From Ampullaceana balthica (lineage: Eukaryota; Mollusca; Gastropoda; Lymnaeidae): DNA of 64,000 nucleotides. The notes beneath the pieces were generated by a model that was not told the origin of the DNA, made no database searches, and was given only the letters and a program-made list of their open reading frames with translations. Both the position numbers and the translations under genes were made by a program. Positions 45,898 to 57,080 of this stretch are shown here, piece after piece (within the stretch, counting starts at the first letter, position 1; each line of letters begins with the position of its first letter). Where the stretch lies: NCBI GenBank assembly GCA_944989445.1, contig CALYLW010000037.1:1650501-1714500 (forward strand). The letters are read 5' to 3'.

Positions 45898-45958
45898 TAT
45901 CTTATCTGTTAAAGACGCTTCGTCTATACAGAGTATTTTTGCGTCCTACGCTTATGAC
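45898..45958 (-). repeat. Isolated LINE/SINE 3' tail
   Basis: It matches the tail at 43010-43050: GTAGGACGCAAAAATACTCT, then GTATAGACGAAGCGTC and GATAAGATA on the - strand. There is no RT or tRNA head beside it. Confidence 0.6.
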
Positions 45959-47058
45959 TACAATGACATGCATACGTGTGCACTATCCTATCCCAGTCAT
46001 TTCATAAGCTTCTTTACTTATGTTTAAAATGTTCCCTTATAAGGGCGACCCTGGTGGATTTTTAAAAACGGATTTTTGCTTAGTAAAACATTCCAAATTA
46101 ATAACATGATGCTACACTCTCGATTGTTTTGTAAATGATGACGTTCTTATTCTCATCACTGAGTCTCCAAATTTTTCTTTTTTAAATTTAAATTAAATTA
46201 CGCCCCTTTATTGTTGAACAATCACATCGGTTTAACAAATTATGAATGGAATATCCAATTAATTTATCAAAATAGCTTTGGAACTTTGGAAACCTATAGC
46301 AACGTTGGCAGTAGAACAGAATATAAGTGAAGTATCGATTAGTAGCAGGTGTAGAAGTATTTTGCTTTAGTGTTTTAAAAAAAAATCTTTGTGTTCAGCA
46401 CTTAATTTTCGGATCGCTAGGAGACCTCTACAATTTGGGGCTCTATGGAGTTGCCTGTTTTACTTGCACCTAAAGGCGGTCCCGCGTGCATCACCCACAA
46501 AAATGAGTGGTTCAAGACTTTGTGATGATCTTTGGCTGAAAATTAATAAAAAAAAACAAAAAAAACTTGTAACTTGTATTAGCTGTTATCTCTTGGCGAT
46601 GTAATGACATTAAATTAAATATAAAATAAGAAATCTTTGTAAAAATTTAATATATGCTGGTGACTCTCGTTGTTGCTCTTCTGGGTTCAAGAAATTTTTA
46701 TTTTATTTATATTCATTGTTAAATAACTCGGAGAAATGAACAAGTGATTGATGTCATGCAAATATAAACGCCTGTTTACCGTGTTGAATTAAACCAAAAA
46801 AATAAATAAATAAATAAACAAGCTAATACCCGCACACCAGGAGTTGGGGACCTCTCTTAAGTTAATCAACTTGTTCTCCTTTAATAATAATCACAGTTCA
46901 GCCGTAGTGAATTAGTTGTTATCTGCGAGTTGTATTAATATACGTGCTATATAATTTAAACATGAGTCAGATCACGGTTTTGAGGCGGGGTGAAGGCGAG
47001 GGTGGAGTTGCTAAAGACCGGTCGTCTTAAGACTTGGTCTAACCAACGCCTTTTCTCG

Positions 47059-47607
47059 CTACCCAGAGCTTAAGAATACCTGTACGTATTGCGACAGGCG
47101 CAACCCTTTACCTATCGCATACAATACTCTCAACCGACGGCTACCCCACCCAAAAAAGTTATTAATAAAAAGGTGTACTCCTCTAATAACACAGGCTGAG
47201 ATATATCTGCCAATTTGAATGGCTAGCACCATGCAGGCTTTTAGTAGTCTATTTTGTTTGATCACGGTGAAACAATTCTCCGGGGATTCCCCAGCAGGGG
47301 TTCTCGTGTCCAAGCGAACTGTTGCATTTAACCAATACAATTGATAAAATATTTCAAAAAGCTTTTGCAATCTCACATCGCATTTTTGGGGGGCTTGGCG
47401 CTGCAGGATCAGCTGAGTCCGGTTTAAAAAAAAATATACACAGCAAACTTCGCGACAACCTAACTCATGCCAAGTTAGTAGCTCTGTGTATATGTAATGG
47501 GTGTTTTGGAAAGGTACTGTTTTGTGTGTGTGTGTGTGTGGGGGGGGGGTTAGTGACGTGAGAGGTCGTGTGGTTGGGCTTTCAAAGTAATTTCTAGATT
47601 CAGCCAA
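47059..47607 (-). other. Open frame of 182 codons, no recognised family
   Basis: This is the longest unexplained frame in the right half of the window. Its first ~30 codons are antisense to a (TG)n microsatellite (Pro/His/Thr run). The remainder, from LLTWHELG to SQYVQVFLSSG, has no motif I know, no flanking splice pattern and no Kozak-like context that I can judge. It is probably chance or a decayed repeat. Confidence 0.15.
47521..47550. repeat. (TG)n/(G)n microsatellite
   Basis: A run of TGTGTG followed by about ten G. Confidence 0.9.
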
Positions 47608-47710
47608 TAGAGGACTAATGAGTATTCTTCATTCATTGATGGGGAATGAATTAATTTTTGGGACCCTTATATCAACATCTATACAGCTTACAATTCACGT
47701 CATTACCTTA

Positions 47711-48032
47711 GGGGCCGTCACACGACGTCACAAAAACGTAGACCCCCATCTTCAAAATGACGTCTCAAAGTGTTGACACCCCCCCCCCTTTTTTGTCATT
47801 TATGTATGTATTTAGTGTAAGGCTGCACTCTAATATCGTAACACGCGTGAAGCCATGTAAAACATCCTTAACCTAATAGTAAGCAATCAAATATTGAAGT
47901 GGACATTTTATTTAAAGTCGCGCGTTTTGATGTGACGTCACATTTCTTAAACACACCCCCCCCTCGTCAGACTTCGTCACAAATGGTCCCCCCTCCTCCC
48001 CTAGGTGCGTGACGTCATTAATGGACGGCCCC
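47711..48032. mobile_element. Foldback MITE, family C, copy 5 (uninterrupted reference)
   Basis: The left end is GGGGCCGTCACACGACGTCA and the right end TGACGTCATTAATGGACGGCCCC. Its uninterrupted centre (TTTAGTGTAAGGCTGCACTC, then TAATATCGTAACACG) defines the insertion point in copy 4. Confidence 0.8.
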
Positions 48033-48530
48033 TTATTGAATGACTATGTACCGTGCGTGCTTTCTTCTTGTAGAAATGAGTATGTTATATCTAATACCAA
48101 AGCTAATGTTTGAGTATCGGTCTCAGTGCCTAGAAATTGTATTTGAGTTTATCTCTTTAAAAAAAAATCAGAAAGAAAAATAAATTATACATTGACTAAT
48201 CTCATTCATAGAAATTGCGGTTGTCTAGTCTAAAGACACAACTTGTGATTGTGTGGATTACGGGGTGTTGCTACAGGCCACGTAATATTCACAAACGTAT
48301 TCTATCAGAGGGCGTGTCTTGTGATCATGAACACAGCATTTTGGGTTGGGCATGTTTCCAAGTGACATACACAGCTATTGAATGTGGTCATGGGAAACTT
48401 TCACATATTTATTTTGGATCAGCTATGCAATATGACGACATTTTCCAAATCCAATTAAATTGATTTTTAAAAAAAATCAACTTATAATAAATATTTTATC
48501 CATACATTTTCTGTAATCATTTATATTTTT

Positions 48531-48538
48531 CTTGCTTG

Positions 48539-48609
<71 letters not shown>

Positions 48610-48660
48610 TTTTCTTTCTTTCTTACTTTCTTTCTTACTTTCTTTCTTTCTTTCTTTATC
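48531..48660. repeat. (CTTT)n microsatellite
   Basis: About 130 bp of CTTT repeats with a few interruptions. Confidence 0.98.
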
Positions 48661-48762
48661 TATACATTTATTTATTTATCTTTCATAGAACAAAATAATC
48701 TGTAAATCTGTGATTCAATAATCTATTGATAATTCATTTTTTAAAATAACATAATTTGTCAG

Positions 48763-48858
48763 TGAATCAGACGAATGCAGATTTATTTACATTAGATTGC
48801 CAATGGTTAGGCAATGAGAACGAGTCCAAACCTCAAGGCTTGAAGAGAGGGCGAGGAA
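48763..48858 (+). other. Weak exon candidate
   Basis: An AG acceptor at 48761-48762 precedes an open stretch reading NQTNADLFTLDCQWLGNENE, then SKPQGLKRGRG, up to a GTAATG donor at 48859. Phase does not match the candidate exon at 45731. Support is weak. Confidence 0.12.
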
Positions 48859-49443
48859 GTAATGATACAAATCATTTGACTGGAGGCAGACGGCTATACC
48901 AAGAATGCACAGACGTAGTTGGTTATCTTCATTATACACAACCTCAACGCTAAACATTTTTTGTTTTCAACGTTCTCCCCTGTCACCAAATATAATAACT
49001 GATCAACAGCTACAAGTTCCCACGTTGCTGTTTTGTTTCTGTGGGTTTGTTTTTCTGTCTGATATATTTTTAATCGTGGCGGTGGGCTAAGTATTTTGTT
49101 CAATCGGAGTAAATTCAAAAAATGAGACACTTCTTTCCGGCCCAGTGATTTCCAGTGGTGAATGATTTAACCCCCTCCCCGCCAGCCCCTCTCGGGGTCC
49201 CAATATATGAATATAAAATATTGAATGCTGCACCTTTAGGTTGAATATGCAGACAGCGCTCCGGTAGTGGTTACTTTGTTTTCGTGAGAAATCTTATTTC
49301 AAGTGTGTACTTTTGGTGTCATTTTTTTTAATGGTCAGATTAATCCTCTCTCCCCCTACTCCTTTAGTGGGCACATTCTTCTCAGTGCTCAAATTTACGA
49401 GCTGATGATATAAATAAACGTGGCCGAAACTTTTTATTATTAC

Positions 49444-49807
49444 ACGCTTTTATTTAAGTCACACTGTGTGTGTGTTGTATCCATCCATCCTTCCTTCAAA
49501 TCTTGTAACGTAAAATTAAACCACTTCTGATGGTCCTAGAGATCTCAAAATTTTACCACATATAGATCGTGGATGACAATGCATTGTATCAAAATTTCAG
49601 ATCGATCGAATGTACCGTAATTAAATTAATCAATTTTTAGTTTATCTCTATTTATCACTATTTAGAATGTATAGTCGTCTGCTAGAGTTGACCTCCACGG
49701 CTCACTGGTTTCACTCCAGCCATCGTTTACCAAATTCCCGTGTTTACATCGAGGGAAGGGGAGATCAGCGCGTTTCAGTCTGTAAATGTTTGTAAATAAA
49801 AGCGTGT
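49444..49807 (-). repeat. Dispersed repeat family B, copy 2
   Basis: It is bounded by ACGCTTTTATTT and AAATAAAAGCGTGT, inverted ends. It contains TCAGATCGATCGAATG and CCACTTCTGATGGTCC, the complement of copies 1 and 3. Confidence 0.75.
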
Positions 49808-49893
49808 CCTTTTTTTTAAAAAAAGATTTTTTTTACATTTTACTTATTTCTTATTAAATGCACGACTGCCTTATTATCATAATGTGTCAATGA

Positions 49894-50054
49894 CAGTGCT
49901 GGATTTACCTATGTGCTAAACAAGCCATAGCTTAGGCGCCTTCTTGGGAGCCCCCCGGAATTTTTTTGTTCATATTTGGCACTGACATAAAATATCTGGA
50001 GTTCAAAACTATCTCAAATAGCTTAGGGCCCCATCAAGTCTAAATCCGGGCCTG
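49894..50054. mobile_element. hAT-type MITE, 161 bp
   Basis: The ends CAGTGCTGGATTTACC and CTAAATCCGGGCCTG are flanked by GTCAATGA and GTCACTTA (6 of 8 match). Confidence 0.65.
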
Positions 50055-50664
50055 GTCACTTACAACGATAAAACAAAATATATTCGCAACTGGTGCTTAC
50101 ATATAATGGTAGGAAGTGGTTTCATAGACCGGAAATTCTCAAATCTCATTATTGAATCTTATCCCTTTTTAAAAAAAAAGGTTTTGGTAACAAATATTTT
50201 CAGCGTAAATATGGAAGTAGCAATTCCTTTGCTTTAAAAAAATTTGCCATAATCAAATTTGAAGTTTTTTTTAATTGTCAGATGCACTAAGCTGACTCAA
50301 ATTAAGGTAGGATTAACCATAGATATTTAGACATAAGAACTAACATAACACCCGGATATTTGATTCAAATCTAAAATGGTTACAATTGAATTCCCGAATG
50401 TTTTATTAATAGATATCGCACCATGGAATTACAGGGTCAAATAGAAATTCAGTTTTAAAGCGAGAATGTTTCAGAGATCTTGTTGAACGGCAAGTCATGA
50501 GCACCGTCTCAATTTTTTCGAAAAGCGGCAACTTGAGGCCAACCAACCGTTCAAATTTCAAAGGAGACTCGACCGTTCACATATCTTTCCACGTCTTTGA
50601 GTCTCTGGAAATCTTCAAATCTATTTTTCCGTTCACGATTACATCCTTGTCTAACCATCTACGC

Positions 50665-50994
50665 CAGGGGTTGGTAAACTTTTAGTCTGGGAGAGCCATA
50701 AATATCACATATTTGGAAAGGTAATTCTTTGAGAGCCATACATTATGTTTAAAACTAAACATTCAAGTGAATGTGTGCATTTTGTGTAATTTCAACACTG
50801 AGAGTACAATAATTGAATTCTTTGTAATAACATTGTCATGCTGTTTTTTTTTGTATGCAATTAATATTTACGTAGGTCAAAGGAGTCTAAATATACGTTT
50901 TTGCCTTTATTGTAATCGAACATTTGTCTGAGAGCCAGATGCAGCCATCAGTAGAGCCACATCTGGCTCGCGAGCCATGGTTTCCCGACCCCTG
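50665..50994. mobile_element. hAT MITE, 330 bp
   Basis: The ends CAGGGGTTGGTAAACTTTT and GGTTTCCCGACCCCTG are flanked by ATCTACGC and ATGTACGC (7 of 8). GAGAGCCATA repeats and GAGCCACATCTGGCTC occur inside. Confidence 0.85.
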
Positions 50995-51170
50995 ATGTAC
51001 GCTGTAAGTAATTTTTGTTCTCGCCAGTGGCCAGATCCACGAGGGCCCGTACCTGTGCTTGCTTGTTCGTAGTTGTAGTTACATTATGTTCAACCAATTT
51101 ATAGCAACTAATTCAACAATGAATAACAGAGCGAACGACAGCCGATCCATAATCTACTTATACAATTCAC

Positions 51171-51323
51171 AGGAACATATTCATAGGGCCCATCTGACTG
51201 GATGAGTAAATAGCTCGGGCGTCTCTTGTAGGGTTCTGTGAAAACAGGTCGTATGGGATTGTTCGCTGCCATGCTACTGAAGTTTGAATTCAATGATTGG
51301 TTCTCGTACAGACCATACAAGTC
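51171..51323 (-). CDS. Candidate internal exon of an unidentified gene (51 codons)
   Basis: On the - strand a TATGTGGTCAG acceptor is followed by 153 nt with no stop, and then CCT|GTGAAT as donor. The exon is phase 0 at both ends. It reads DLYGLYENQSLNSNFSSMAA, then NNPIRPVFTEPYKRRPSYLL, then IQSDGPYEYVP. The composition (Tyr/Pro/Asn-rich, with YxxP and YEYVP) is unlike translated repeat DNA, and GC is higher than in the flanks. No neighbouring exon was identified within the window and no family is recognised. The donor is not the best consensus. It could be a cytoplasmic-tail exon of a membrane protein, but that is a guess. Confidence 0.3.
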
Positions 51324-51850
51324 CTGACCACATACTCACTAAATATATAACAGTAAAATGCATACGTATAAATGTATCTTAATCTTATTTTTTGTTATAT
51401 GACCAAATATTTAAAGGTGAGCTAGCTGTTAACTTCACTTTGACCCCCCCCCCATATATATATGAAGTTGATCGGGAAATCGTAAGAGTGCATGGATGCA
51501 TACAATCCCTGGGAAGGCCTCTAAACACAAGGTTTGAAACAGTTGTCTTGGAGAAGGAGTTGTATTATTATTAGTATAATATCAAAGATCCAGAGGCGTC
51601 ACTAGGGTTGGTGTCATCCAATGCGGTAGCTCATGGTGACACCCCTTCACGACTTAAGCCATAGACCTCCCTCCGAGTCTGCCAGTGCCAAATAACGGGA
51701 ACATACAGAATTTTACATTGTGGTGTCACCCCTTAGTGATGGTGTCACACGGTGTGGTCCGCACCCCCAGCACCTCCCTAGTGACGTCTCTTCAAAGATC
51801 CCCCTGTCTTGTCTGACTGGCCGGTTCTTGTCAGATCATAGCATATGGGA

Positions 51851-51989
51851 CAGTGGTTCTTAACCTGGGTTCGATCGAACCGCAGGGGTTCGGTGAGTCA
51901 GTCTTGGGGGTACTGCGGAGGTCGGACCAGTGAATGCGCATATGAAACTGGTGGGGTTCAGTACCTCCAACAAAGGTTAAGAACCACTG
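51851..51989. mobile_element. hAT MITE, 139 bp
   Basis: The ends CAGTGGTTCTTAACCTGGGT and AGGTTAAGAACCACTG are inverted. The flanks ATATGGGA / GTATAGGA match at 6 of 8. It also contains TTCGATCGAA. Confidence 0.8.
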
Positions 51990-52442
51990 GTATAGGACAA
52001 GAGAGTGTGGATATGATTTATTCAACCACCGGGATACCTACGATCGATTGAACATTTACATCCGCAATAGGAACCAATATCAATGTAGCACATCAACGTT
52101 TGTGAAAAGGCTCTGTGTATGTCGAGTAATGATCTAGTGTGTCATCCGTTCTGATCGTCATCCAAGCTGTGATTCGGCCGCAAATGGCATGCATGGTTTA
52201 TTTTTCAAGCCGTATGAGTGCATTCTTAATGTATCTTTACTCTTTCGTTTTCCAACGTGTCGTCGAATCTCTGTGTAAAGGCATTAAACTGCGCTCTGTC
52301 TAGTGACGATAGCAGAATGAATATTTTTAACGAAGAAAGAAATGTCCTAGTAGAATATATCTGACTGTAGTTTTAGCTGAGAGCCTTTGGATGATAAATA
52401 AGAAAATACTTTAAAAAAATCTTTTCTTTAAAAAAAAACAAC

Positions 52443-52892
52443 ACGCTTTTATTTTCTTCTTTTTAGTCCACTTAAAAAAACGTGGTTTTAAAAATAATTT
52501 TTCGATCTCTATTTATTTTCTTCTTTTTAGTCAACTTATAAAAACGTGGTTTTTAAAAATATATTTTTACCTCTATTTATTATACCAATTGCCCCATAAG
52601 CGCCCGTCCAAGGTTTAAATACTACGGCCACGGGGATGAGGTCATGCGGTGAACTCGGCACGAGGATGTAAAAAAAATAGCAGACGGATACAGATAGTAT
52701 ATAGAGATAAAATTAAAAATCCATTAATTTTATTATAGCACATTCGATCGATCTGAAATTTTGATACAATGTATTGTCATCCAAGATCTATATGTGGTAA
52801 AATTTTGAGATCTCTAGGACCATCAGAAGTGTTTTAATTTTACGTTGCAAGATTTGACGGATACAAACAGTGTGACTTAAATAAAAGCGCGT
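52443..52892 (+). repeat. Dispersed repeat family B, copy 3
   Basis: The ends are ACGCTTTTATTTTC and TTAAATAAAAGCGCGT. The internal CATTCGATCGATCTGAAATT and GACCATCAGAAG blocks match copies 1 and 2. A CTCTATTTATT unit occurs twice near the left end. Confidence 0.75.
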
Positions 52893-52899
52893 AATAATA

Positions 52900-55800
52900 A
52901 AATAATCACTACCTTGACCATGTGCCACCGTTTTCCGCTTTGCATTGACAGGTACGTGAATAGCTCAACTCACAGTAACTAGGTTATTTTGGGTGTATGA
53001 AAATATTCTAATCCTAAGGTTGTGGAACTCCGTATGTACCTTTGGAATATTGTTTTACAAATTTCATATTACATTACTACATGTTGCTCTATTCGTAGTC
53101 CACCACGACCATGCTCATTCACTATAGTACCGTGTGTATAATTTGTCATTTAGATTGCAGCTCATATAGGACATCTTAAAACCTATAAATTTTGGGGTTA
53201 TTTTAATTGATATACAGAAAAAAAACCAATAACTCGTGACTCAATGGAATAAATACAATCTTTCTGAGCTAGTGAGCTGGTTTGTACGTAAAGCACGTAC
53301 GGAGTAAACGCGTGGAATAATTATTCTTAAAGGAGAATACATGCAAATCTCTAAACTCCAAGCCAAAGTGACTGGCGATACATCTAGTCAAACATATACC
53401 AAAAGAGTATTTTGAATACGTTAAGATTTGCACCCGACCATCGGAATGGGAGTTATTAATATCTCGGACACGCATGGATGAACAGATGGTCACAACAAGT
53501 TTACAGGGACTCTCAATATACCAAAACTTAACACTGATACTGAAACTAATGCGACATACACCGTCCACCAACAGTCTAGTTTAATATAACACCACTCAAC
53601 GACACCCTCTCAAAACTCGAATGGCTCAAACTTAGATCCATTATTTCGGGACATTATTCCTGGCATATTCCTTCAAATTTAACATAGGGTAAATAATTGA
53701 TTTTATGCCCATGGGTTTAAATTTGTGCCATTTTCCTCAACTATAGTCCCTTAACATTTAAGTAACAATGTAATGATGTCATGAAGGTCAATGTTAGCAC
53801 CCTACATCAACTCCATTCCAATACTTGTAAATGTTAGCCCTTTACTTCAAATGTAGACTAATTACTGAAAATGTTAGCCCTTTACTTTAACTGTAGACCA
53901 ATTACTGAAAATGTTAGTCCTTTACTTCAAATGTGTTTACTGTAAATGTTCACTCATCGGACCCCAATTTTCAACCAGTGGTGATGGTGTTTGTTTGCGT
54001 GGTTTACCTTTCCCCTTAGCTCGATGAACCAGATTCCTCGTCAGTCAGTCAGTCAGTACATTCTCATTTACACTACGACTATGGACTTGGTAATCCGGTA
54101 AAGTGGCTTTGTTCAGACGGACAACAGCATACTACAGAGTGACCTACTCATGACCGCATGAGAGAAACCGATGGCTAACTCGCTGCAGTATCTCTGTGGA
54201 CGCATCGGTTTTACTGGCAACTTGTATTTATTGGGTTTATAGCCAGGGTTAACTACCGCCTTGGGTGTCAATATTTCACGGTCACCCTTTCTCTCAATCT
54301 CCTAGGCTAAATCGCGCCTGGGGCATTCTCCAGTAATTACTGAATCTCTGCACACACCCACCCCCCAATCCCACTCAAACGGTATTTATCAACTGAGGCT
54401 GTCTTCATAAACAATCATTATATACCCATTTACTTGGTCTCCATCATGTCGAATGTTAGATAGACTTTGTGATTATTTTCATTCTATCTCGGTAAATTAC
54501 TGAACATAAACCTTAATGTAAAATTCTCTTGATTCAAGGATTCTCAAATGTAATAGCGACTCTCATGTCGTTTAAAAAAAAAGATTTTCAAGTTTGTGTT
54601 AAGTTTCATGTAACTCACGAATCGGCGTTAATTTCATTGTTGAATTTCAATTTCTACAGCCGCCTTTAAGGTATTTGACCATGGTATTTTAAAGAAAAGA
54701 AGATTAGATAACATAAGATAAGAAAATATTAACACACAAACGGCATTTAGTAACTACCTTTAAAATAATTTGAAATTTTTTAGCTTGTGCCAAATTTAAA
54801 CTAGTCATTTTACAATTGTATTTAATTTCCTTTCAGGTTATAGTACCCATTAAAATTACCCATTAAACAACGAACAAAAGAAAGAAGAACTGCACTTGTT
54901 AAACAAACCTATTGCCCCAATAATGACAGACACGCTGTCTTGTTTAATGAAGCCATTTAAGTAATTGATGGCTTTGATTTATTAAAACATTGCACCAAAC
55001 AGAAACGCTTTGCTAGAGGCCATCCAGTAAGGGCCGACAATATGTGAAAGCAAAAGTAAAAGTTTCAAGTTATCGACAATTGTGACGTACATGGCAGAAA
55101 AAGCCATCATTAAAATATCATCTCGTTAAATAAAATGTCTTCACGGGTTTTTCTGCTGGCTGGTAAACGTTACTTAAACAATATTTTAGTCTACCAAATT
55201 TGTAGCCGCACTTGTCGGTAAACACTCATGGGAACAAACGAAGAAGAACGCCGATTACTAATAAAAATTATTTCTTCTGTCATTAGGCTATCTTCTACTT
55301 CTACTGTCATAATTTGAGAATGAAGTTTATGATTGTACACTGTCTTCGGGGGCACCCTCCTGGCCAACAAATCCTGCCTCCTGCCAGTTTGGATTTAATA
55401 TATGAATGGTCCCAAATCAATGGATGATCCACCCTAATTTGTGATACATTTTATTAGCCAATTGATGGTCACCTTGCTTTGATTCTAACCTATCGTTTTA
55501 CAGATGGGCAAATTTATAGCATTTAGTTAAATATCTAATAACCAAATGATGAAGTCTGGCGTTAAGTATTTTTTAACCAAAGAATGACCTTTCCAAGTTC
55601 AGTTTAAAAATATGGGAATATTAATAGACGGAATGGATGAGCTTACATTGAATGAAAGATCTAGTTGACAATGGAAGACATTCTTGCTTTATCTTAATCA
55701 TCCTGTAACCAATGATTGACCTTACTTTGAATTTATTCTCCAGTAACCAAATGATGACAATTCTTACATCAAGTTAAAGAGCAAGTAATCAATAGATTAC

Positions 55801-56867
55801 TTTGCATTGAGTTAAATGTCTACTATCAACTTAAAGACATGTATCTATTGAACACACCATTCACGCAGACATTTAAAACAAGAACTCAAAATGTTGCCAC
55901 TTGTAGCGTGTCCATCAGTATCGATCCATTATTGGGGAACTGTGTCAAAACATAAGTGTAGGATCGCGTTGATTTATTGCTGTTATTGATCTTTTTCTTG
56001 TGTGCTTGTTGTTTACTACCATAATAAGTTTATCGATCCATCCTTATTCAATTATTTTTGGAGCTGATGTCCGTATATTTTTAATTCACAGATTGTTCAT
56101 GTCAATGAATACATTGAAGACACGGAAATATTATTGTTTTGTTTGCTGTGTATTGGGAGATCGTTGTAACGAATAATTTGTTTTTTTTTACAAAAGGGTT
56201 AGTTAGGGGAAAGCATTAATTTTTTTATTGGTGAGGGTGGTGTTGAGGTACGTTATATTCTGTGTATTTATTATGTAACATATCACATGCAATCTTTATG
56301 TTTTGTGGTTTTAGTGAATAAGAGGCGGCAAAGCATAAGACTGCCCTGGGCGTTAGCGAGCTAGTTCATTTCTTAAAGGTTCATTTTGATTTATGTTTAT
56401 ACTGTTATTAAAAGATGCCCCCTTTGGCATCAGACAAATATTTCACACAAAGCACCATCATATGTTACTGATTTTACAAAGTGAAAGTGGTGTCAACTGT
56501 TTATTATTAATTCTCACCATAACCCCAAATTGTACTTTCGCATTTATTGCCGTTATACTATATTATTAATTGAAATGGTAAAAAGTTTATACAACATTCC
56601 AATAATTCTTTAGTACGTGAACGTTGTGGCATCAGGTGATGCAAATGATTTATTTCCTGTTTTCTTGACCCTCTCCCGGGTGGAGGAGGCTTCCAAACCC
56701 ATTTTGTGTTAAAATATTATTAGCAAGTCTCAGGGAGAAAAAAAAATAACAACCCCAAACAAACACATTTCTGTATCCATATGTGGCCACCATAACTGTA
56801 TCCCGCATCTCAGGATTCCCAACCCTAAGGCTATTATGTTTCACTGCTGGAAAAATCCAAATATTTC
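52900..56867. other. AT-rich region without recognised genes
   Basis: It contains a 100-codon - strand frame (53269-53571) with no known motif, a 40-bp tandem repeat (53831-53950) and a CAGT run near 54043. A loose series of CCAAATGATGAC-like units spans 55440-55830. No gene can be supported. Confidence 0.4.
53831..53950. repeat. 40-bp tandem repeat, 3 units
   Basis: Units begin ATGTTAGCCCTTTACTTCAA at 53831, 53871 and 53911, with a few substitutions. Confidence 0.9.
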
Positions 56868-57080
56868 GTATACACCAGTGCTTCTCAAACTTTTCCGTAT
56901 GACGGACCGGCAGGAATTTTTACCATTGCTCCACAGACCGGTGCGCTATTTTCCCGTACTGATATGATTTTCCTAGTACTGACGTGAAAGCAAAATGAGC
57001 CCCTACATAGCCTAAAGCCCCACAAGATTAAGCATGAATTCGGATTGTTTTATGTTATTGTACTGATGAAGGCATTAGTC

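Noticed and set aside
48531..48660. Regulatory polypyrimidine tract
   Set aside because: It is a plain CTTT microsatellite without nearby gene structure.
53269..53571. 100-codon - strand frame as a gene
   Set aside because: No motif, no splice context, and no resemblance to a known protein; listed only within the intergenic block.
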